A stretch of 64,000 nucleotides of DNA from Spirosoma luteum DSM 19990 (lineage in GTDB: Bacteria > Bacteroidota > Bacteroidia > Cytophagales > Spirosomataceae). Positions within the stretch are counted from its first letter, which is position 1, and every line of letters starts with the position of its first letter. Positions 58,963 to 64,000 of this stretch are shown here, one piece after another. The notes under the pieces were generated by a model that made no database searches, was not told the DNA's origin, and was given only the letters and a program-made list of their open reading frames with translations. The stretch is taken from contig NZ_KB893246.1 in assembly GCF_000374065.1 (NCBI RefSeq), positions 186,001-250,000 on the forward strand. The letters run 5' to 3'. The translations under genes and the position numbers were made by a program.

Positions 58963-61900
58963 ATGGCGGAGCGGATTAGTTACGGGAAAACATGGTGGGG
59001 GCAACAGTGGCTCAATGCCCTGACCAGTATTGACATGGCCAATCGCCTGCCGCGTGGTAAAACATACGCGAACAAGGGAGCTGTGCAGGGGTTGCTCATT
59101 TCCAACAATCAGATTAGTGCCTCCATCAAAGGGTCGGCTCCCCGGCCTTACAAGGCAAAACTGTCGGTGCCGCTATTTACCGAGCAGGAGAAAACGTCCC
59201 TACTGACTGAAATTCGGGAGAATCCTGCTATTCTGGCCCAACTCCTGAACCGTCAGCTACCACCTGAACTAACTGAATTCACGATTAAACGAGGTATTAA
59301 CCTCTTTCCCCGCTCGTTTCGGGACCTGGATATGGGTTGCTCTTGTCCCGATTACGCGGTACCCTGCAAACATCTCGCGGCCGTCGTTTATACCATCGCT
59401 AACGAAATAGACCGGAATCCTTTCCTGGTTTTCCAATTGAAAGGGCTGGATATCTTGGAAGAACTTCAGAAAGATCAGACCACAGCCATTGGCGGCAGCA
59501 TGGGCCATGTTTTTTCATTCAAGGACATCTGCACCGATGAACTGCCCGATGAGGAGGACTGGCAACCCAACGAAAAAGTTCGTGCCCGGCTGGATTTCGC
59601 TACCATCCAGCCCCTATCGGAGCAATTGCTAAGTCTGCTGGCTACCGATGTTACATTTGCCAAGAGCGACTTTCACAAATCACTTACCAAAGCTTACAAA
59701 CTATTCGGCAAGCCTGCAGATACAATAGAATCACTGGCCCAAACCGACCATCCCAGCTTTAGCGACAGCATTGAGCTACAACTCGATGAGGTAATGGGCA
59801 TTAAAAAAATCAACATCTTTAGTGAACATGGTGAACCCCGCCCGCTACCCGGTCTGAAATTGAGAGACCTGATAGCGTGGGTTAATACACTCACCGAAGC
59901 CGACTGGCCCGAGATGAGTGATTCTGTCCGGGCATTGTATCTGACCAATCAATTCTCGGCCGCTTTGTTGCGTAAGGGGGCGGTTGTACCGCAGTTGCTG
60001 CGCGTTGGGCCCGCCGAAGACCAGTACCGGGTTCGGTGGTTGCCGGCTACCCTGAATGATACGGTCCGGCAGTTGACCGATTGGCTGGGAACACAAATTC
60101 CACTCGATATGCTCACGGTGCGCTGGCAAAAAGAATGGCTGGCTTTGCCGGATGGCCAACTAATACTGACGCTCTGCTCGCTGTTTCTGCGCCGGGTTAT
60201 TAAACCCGCTACCATCGAACTCTGGGAACGCTGGCCCTTAGAAGATGCCGACCGCTTGTTTTTTGGGGTCGAAACGCTGCGCTTTGAAGGGTTTGGCCGC
60301 AAGGAGATGCCCCTGGCCATTCAACTCTGGCTGAATGATTTCTTCCTGACCCACAAACGATTTGTACCCATTCTGGCGGTAGAAGACAGCGACCTGGATG
60401 AGGCTTCGTTTGGCGATGAGTTTCGTCTGCGGCTGCTCATCCGCGACCGTGAAGCAGCTACCGTGAATGGCGCGCCAGACCAACCAATTCCTCTACCCGA
60501 ACTACTTACCAAAAAGAAGCATGCACCTATCCGAATGGCGGTGTTGCAGGATTTGCTGGTACTCTCGCGGCACTTTCCGGATTTGGCCAAGCTGACAAAA
60601 ACGAGTGGTCCGGAATACCTTACCTATTCGCCGAGTCAGTTTGTGCAGGTTTTGCTCAACACATTGCCCCGGATGCAGTTGCTCGGCATCGCCCTGTGGC
60701 TACCGAAGTCCCTCCAGCATTGGGTCCGTCCGCAGGTGGGTGGTCGGCTGAAAGCGAAGGTTACGGCAAACAACGCATTCATGCGATTGGACGATATGCT
60801 AACATTCGACTGGCAGGTGGCACTGGGCGACGAAATGGTTAGTATGAACGAGTTTCAAAAATTAGTCGGACGGTCAACGGGTTTGGTGAAAATCAAAGAC
60901 CAGTACGTACTCATCGACCCAAATGACCTGACTAAACTGTACAAGCAACTCGAAAATCCCCCTGAACTAACCGGTCCTGAGTTACTCCGGGCCGCCTTGT
61001 CAGAAGAGTACAAGGGCGGGCGGTTAGGCCTGTCGGAGGAAGTGAGGAAGTTGGTGAGGAAGTTCACCGAGAGTGAAGCACAACCACTTCCCAGTGCCTT
61101 GAACGCTACCCTGCGCCCCTATCAGCAACGCGGCTACGATTGGCTCGTTAAGAATACCGCACTCGGCATGGGCAGTTTACTGGCCGACGATATGGGCTTG
61201 GGTAAAACGGTCCAAATCATCGCCCTTCTCCTCAAATTCAGGCAGGAGGGCCGATTCAAAAAACAAAAGGGGTTAGTAGTTTTGCCAACAACGCTGCTCA
61301 CCAACTGGCAGAAAGAAATTAACCGGTTCGCGCCGGAACTACAGGCCCGGGTGTATCATGGCTCCACCCGTAAACTCCCACCCGAAAAGGATACGTATGA
61401 CTTACTGCTGACTACCTACGGCGTCGTGCGCTCGGACCTCGAAACCCTGAAAAAAATAACCTGGGCGGTCGTTGTTATTGATGAAGCGCAAAACATCAAG
61501 AACGCAGATACAGAACAGACGAAAGCGGTAAAAGCCCTGAAATCACCCGTTCGAATCGCACTGAGTGGTACTCCTGTCGAAAACCGTTTATCGGAGTTCT
61601 GGAGCATCATGGACTTTGTCAACAAAGGCTATCTGGGGGGGGCCAGCAAGTTCAACGAAGAGTTCGGGAAGCCAATTCAGCAGGAGCGCGACCATCAGAA
61701 ACTTGACCAGTTCCGGCGGGTAACCAGCCCGTTCCTGCTCCGTCGCGTCAAAACCGACAAAGCCATTATCAGCGACCTGCCCGATAAAATCGAGACTAAT
61801 CAGTTTTGTACGCTTACAACCGAGCAAGCGGCTTTGTACGAAAGTGTTGTGCAGGAAAGCATCCGGGCCATTGAGCAAAAAGATGGCATTGCCCGTCGGG

Positions 61901-62511
61901 GCTTAGTTCTCAAGCTCATGACCGCCCTGAAGCAGATTGGTAATCATCCGCATCAGTATCTCAAGCGCGGGAATGACGCACCAGCTATTTCGGGGAAAGC
62001 AACGCTCCTGCTCAATCTGCTCGAAAACATTTACGCCAGCCACGAGAAGGTACTGATTTTTACCCAGTATCGCGAAATGGGTGAGTTACTCGCTCAGTTC
62101 ATCGAGCAGGCGTTTGGCATACCCCCACTCTTTCTGCATGGCGGCACATCACGTCCCGAGCGCGACCGGATGGTAGATCAGTTTCAAAAAAACCGTTCCG
62201 ACCATACCTTTATTCTGTCGTTAAAAGCTGGTGGTACAGGGCTGAATTTAACACAGGCCAACCATGTCATCCATTACGATTTGTGGTGGAATCCAGCGGT
62301 AGAAAGTCAGGCTACCGACCGGGCTTTTCGTATTGGCCAAACCAAGAACGTGCTGGTTTACCGGTTGATGAATCAGGGAACGCTGGAAGAAAAAATTGAT
62401 GCCATGATCCGCTCTAAACGCGAACTTGCCGACCTCAGCGTGAAAACCGGCGAAACATGGCTGGGCGATTTGAGCGATGCTGAGTTGAAGGAGCTGGTGA
62501 GTTTAGGGTAA
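58963..62511 (+). CDS. SNF2-family ATPase with N-terminal SWIM zinc finger
   Basis: 1182 residues. The SWIM finger is C126-x-C128-x6-C135-x-H137, matching the SWIM CxCx(n)CxH pattern. The SNF2 helicase is in the C-terminal ~470: RPYQQRGYDWLVKN, Walker A DDMGLGKTVQ, DEAQNIKNADT (Walker B), LSGTPVENRLSEFWSIMDF, then the second RecA domain with IFTQYREMGELL, KAGGTGLNLTQANHVIHYD and DRAFRIGQTKNV. Between lies a ~450-residue HELICc-like uncharacterised region. It is a putative DNA-dependent translocase, a bacterial Rad54/HepA relative, role unknown. Confidence 0.92.
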   Translation: MAERISYGKTWWGQQWLNALTSIDMANRLPRGKTYANKGAVQGLLISNNQISASIKGSAPRPYKAKLSVPLFTEQEKTSLLTEIRENPAILAQLLNRQLPPELTEFTIKRGINLFPRSFRDLDMGCSCPDYAVPCKHLAAVVYTIANEIDRNPFLVFQLKGLDILEELQKDQTTAIGGSMGHVFSFKDICTDELPDEEDWQPNEKVRARLDFATIQPLSEQLLSLLATDVTFAKSDFHKSLTKAYKLFGKPADTIESLAQTDHPSFSDSIELQLDEVMGIKKINIFSEHGEPRPLPGLKLRDLIAWVNTLTEADWPEMSDSVRALYLTNQFSAALLRKGAVVPQLLRVGPAEDQYRVRWLPATLNDTVRQLTDWLGTQIPLDMLTVRWQKEWLALPDGQLILTLCSLFLRRVIKPATIELWERWPLEDADRLFFGVETLRFEGFGRKEMPLAIQLWLNDFFLTHKRFVPILAVEDSDLDEASFGDEFRLRLLIRDREAATVNGAPDQPIPLPELLTKKKHAPIRMAVLQDLLVLSRHFPDLAKLTKTSGPEYLTYSPSQFVQVLLNTLPRMQLLGIALWLPKSLQHWVRPQVGGRLKAKVTANNAFMRLDDMLTFDWQVALGDEMVSMNEFQKLVGRSTGLVKIKDQYVLIDPNDLTKLYKQLENPPELTGPELLRAALSEEYKGGRLGLSEEVRKLVRKFTESEAQPLPSALNATLRPYQQRGYDWLVKNTALGMGSLLADDMGLGKTVQIIALLLKFRQEGRFKKQKGLVVLPTTLLTNWQKEINRFAPELQARVYHGSTRKLPPEKDTYDLLLTTYGVVRSDLETLKKITWAVVVIDEAQNIKNADTEQTKAVKALKSPVRIALSGTPVENRLSEFWSIMDFVNKGYLGGASKFNEEFGKPIQQERDHQKLDQFRRVTSPFLLRRVKTDKAIISDLPDKIETNQFCTLTTEQAALYESVVQESIRAIEQKDGIARRGLVLKLMTALKQIGNHPHQYLKRGNDAPAISGKATLLLNLLENIYASHEKVLIFTQYREMGELLAQFIEQAFGIPPLFLHGGTSRPERDRMVDQFQKNRSDHTFILSLKAGGTGLNLTQANHVIHYDLWWNPAVESQATDRAFRIGQTKNVLVYRLMNQGTLEEKIDAMIRSKRELADLSVKTGETWLGDLSDAELKELVSLG

Positions 62512-62517
62512 ATGAAG

Positions 62518-62556
62518 CACTCATCAGCTGGAGCCTGAAAGCCCAACTGATGAGTG
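62518..62556. terminator. Hairpin after the SWIM-SNF2 gene
   Basis: CACTCATCAG (62518-62527) and CTGATGAGTG (62547-62556) are exact inverse complements, 7 bases after the stop. No T-run follows, so it is a weak terminator. Within the rest of the gap, ATTTGGGACAT(C/T)TTTC occurs at 62677 and 62698, a 21-base direct repeat of unknown role. Confidence 0.55.
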
Positions 62557-62727
62557 ACTTGAATCCAATCCTCGGCCTTGCAAAAAAGGGGAAGGTTAAT
62601 TAGAAAAGAAGCAGAAAGACTGATGGCGGATATAACGGTGTAAATCTCGGTAGTTCTGACCTATACGCACCTTCCGATTTGGGACATCTTTCGATGTATT
62701 TGGGACATTTTTCATCTGATACCCCAC

Positions 62728-64000
62728 TTAAACAGGCGTCGATCCACTTACTTTTCTTTTTTCGACAAATTGCGTTGGGGTCTGATGGTAAAAATCCTTA
62801 AAGCTTTTAGTGAAGTGCGTAGCTGCCTTAAACCCGACCAATTCAGCTGTTTCGGTTACGTTTTTACCAGCCAGTAATAGCTCAGTCGCTCTACGAAGCC
62901 TATAGTGGCGAATCAGTTCGCTGGGGGACTCCATCTGGGTCAGGCTGCTTACTTTGCGCTGGAGCGTCTTACGGCTCATTGATAACTGGTCTGCCAGCCA
63001 GTCGACATTAAGTGATGTGTTTGACAGATTTTCATCAAGGAGCGCATGAAACTCCTGTAAGAAAGGATCATGCACCATCTCCGATGAAAGGGGTTCATCC
63101 GGGTTCGACAATTGTTGAGAATACCGTTGCCGTAGTTTCTGCTGATGATCCAGGAGGTTACGTATCCGTAATCGAATTTCTCCCATCTGAAAGGGCTTGG
63201 TCAGGTATTCATCCGCGCCTTTTTCCAATGCGGCCATTTTGTTATCCTGAGCGGTTTTAGCCGTCAGCAAGATAACCGCTATATGACTGGTGAGAGGATT
63301 GGTTTTGATCCGCCCGGTCAATTCGTATCCATCCATTTTCGGCATCATCAGATCCGAGATAACAATATCGGGCAGTTCTTCCTGGATTAATCGCCAACCC
63401 TCTTCGCCATCAACAGCACTCAATACCTGGTAGGATTCCGCTAATTCACTGGCCACGAATTGCCGTAATTCGTTATTATCTTCAACAAATAGTATCAGTG
63501 GTTTACTTGATTCGCCAACGGGAATTTTGTGGGGAAGCACTGCCGTTTCTTCGTTAGAAAAGCCATAATTATCTGGCTTGATGCCAGGCATCGGCACGGG
63601 CAATGGCAATGCAGTATCACTGGTTTCAGGTATCGGAGCAATGGGTAATAGTAACGTGAATCGGGTTCCTTCGTTTGGCTTGCTTTCTACGGCAACATTA
63701 CCCTGAACTATCTCAACTAACTCTTTCACCAGTGCCAGGCCGATACCTGTACCCTCATATGCACGGGTACGCGAGTCATCGACCTGATAAAAACGATCAA
63801 AAATATGCGGTAATTTTTCGGGCGGAATCCCAATGCCCGTATCGGCTACTGTAATATGAACCAGCGAACGGCCTTCCTTTTTATCGCCGTCTGCGAGTCC
63901 CAGTGTAACAGAAACCTGCCCATCCGGCCCCGTAAATTTTATAGCATTCGATAATAGGTTCGACAAAACCTTTCCCCATTTGTCGGCATCGAACAAACCT
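62728..64000 (-). CDS. Hybrid two-component system regulator (HTCS), C-terminal part (truncated by window edge)
   Basis: About 420 residues, open to the right edge, so the sensor domains lie outside. Visible order: HATPase with NLLSNAIKFT, DTGIGIP and GTGIGLALVKELVE; a receiver domain with the phospho-acceptor in DIVISDLMMPKMDGYELT; and an AraC-type double helix-turn-helix, LNVDWLADQLSMSRKTLQRK and NVTETAELVGFKAATHFTKSF, ending TPTQFVEKRK. HTCS proteins of Bacteroidota sense sugars or other ligands in the periplasm and control polysaccharide-utilisation loci. Its targets would lie beyond the window. Confidence 0.92.
   Translation of the reverse strand, partial: GLFDADKWGKVLSNLLSNAIKFTGPDGQVSVTLGLADGDKKEGRSLVHITVADTGIGIPPEKLPHIFDRFYQVDDSRTRAYEGTGIGLALVKELVEIVQGNVAVESKPNEGTRFTLLLPIAPIPETSDTALPLPVPMPGIKPDNYGFSNEETAVLPHKIPVGESSKPLILFVEDNNELRQFVASELAESYQVLSAVDGEEGWRLIQEELPDIVISDLMMPKMDGYELTGRIKTNPLTSHIAVILLTAKTAQDNKMAALEKGADEYLTKPFQMGEIRLRIRNLLDHQQKLRQRYSQQLSNPDEPLSSEMVHDPFLQEFHALLDENLSNTSLNVDWLADQLSMSRKTLQRKVSSLTQMESPSELIRHYRLRRATELLLAGKNVTETAELVGFKAATHFTKSFKDFYHQTPTQFVEKRKVSGSTPV

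Noticed and set aside
62518..62728. CRISPR-like repeats in the gap before the HTCS gene
   Set aside because: Only two copies of a 16-base sequence at a 21-base period; no spacer pattern and no cas genes in the window.

Overview
The window reads as chromosomal DNA of a Bacteroidota bacterium of the order Cytophagales, most like Spirosoma and relatives. Indicators are a PorP/SprF-family protein beside a giant PKD protein ending in the gliding-motility (CHU_C) sorting domain, a second protein with a type A type IX secretion sorting domain, a TonB-dependent receptor with an N-terminal carboxypeptidase-like domain, a hybrid two-component AraC regulator, a bacterial geranylgeranylglyceryl phosphate synthase, few Shine-Dalgarno sites, and repeated matches to the Bacteroidota promoter (TTG, about 19 bases, TAnnTTTG). 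I see no phage, insertion sequence, CRISPR array or rRNA operon.

Layout. 1-5.2 kb: exported proteins (the end of a PA14 protein, a beta-propeller fused to an azurin-like domain), CsaA, and two poorly known proteins. 5.3-9.7 kb: housekeeping genes (initiator tRNA-Met, era, der, an ArsR regulator with a likely operator, ruvB). 9.8-14.7 kb: the divergent CHU_C and PorP/SprF pair. 14.7-31.2 kb: a long leftward cluster, described below. 31.4-39.2 kb: ettA, a DUF349 protein, serS, lysC, ribH and small proteins. 39.2-44.5 kb: a TPP riboswitch driving a TonB receptor, convergent with a secreted propeller/PA14 protein. 44.5-55.4 kb: a transsulfuration enzyme, a VTT membrane protein, MaoC and acyl-CoA dehydrogenase, an AraC regulator, a TonB C-terminal lipoprotein, GGGP synthase with a holin-like pair, a DksA-like protein, glutamate dehydrogenase and phosphatidylserine decarboxylase. 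55.4-64 kb: a heparinase II/III-like protein, an APC permease, a SWIM-SNF2 helicase and a truncated hybrid two-component regulator.

The standout is the 15.4-31.2 kb cluster. Twelve leftward genes, mostly 4-60 bases apart, follow an AraC-type regulator. Five encode enzymes that could open plant conjugates: a GH106 alpha-L-rhamnosidase, two exported serine esterases and an exported GH35/DUF5597-type glycosidase, plus a cytosolic dehydrogenase of the histidinol dehydrogenase family. The others look like a ring-degradation module: an FAD hydroxylase, a type I extradiol dioxygenase, an alpha/beta hydrolase resembling C-C bond hydrolases, a fumarylacetoacetate hydrolase-family enzyme, an ABM-fold protein, a cyclase-family metal hydrolase and an SDR. 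My inference is a locus for rhamnosylated phenolics, for example flavonoid or phenylpropanoid glycosides: sugars and acyl groups removed in the periplasm or outside, the aglycone hydroxylated and cleaved in the cytosol. The substrate is not proven by sequence, and no importer is encoded in the cluster.

Several start codons were moved downstream of the longest reading frame because a promoter -7 box or a terminator lies over the longer version (for example at 49188, 53024 and 53357).
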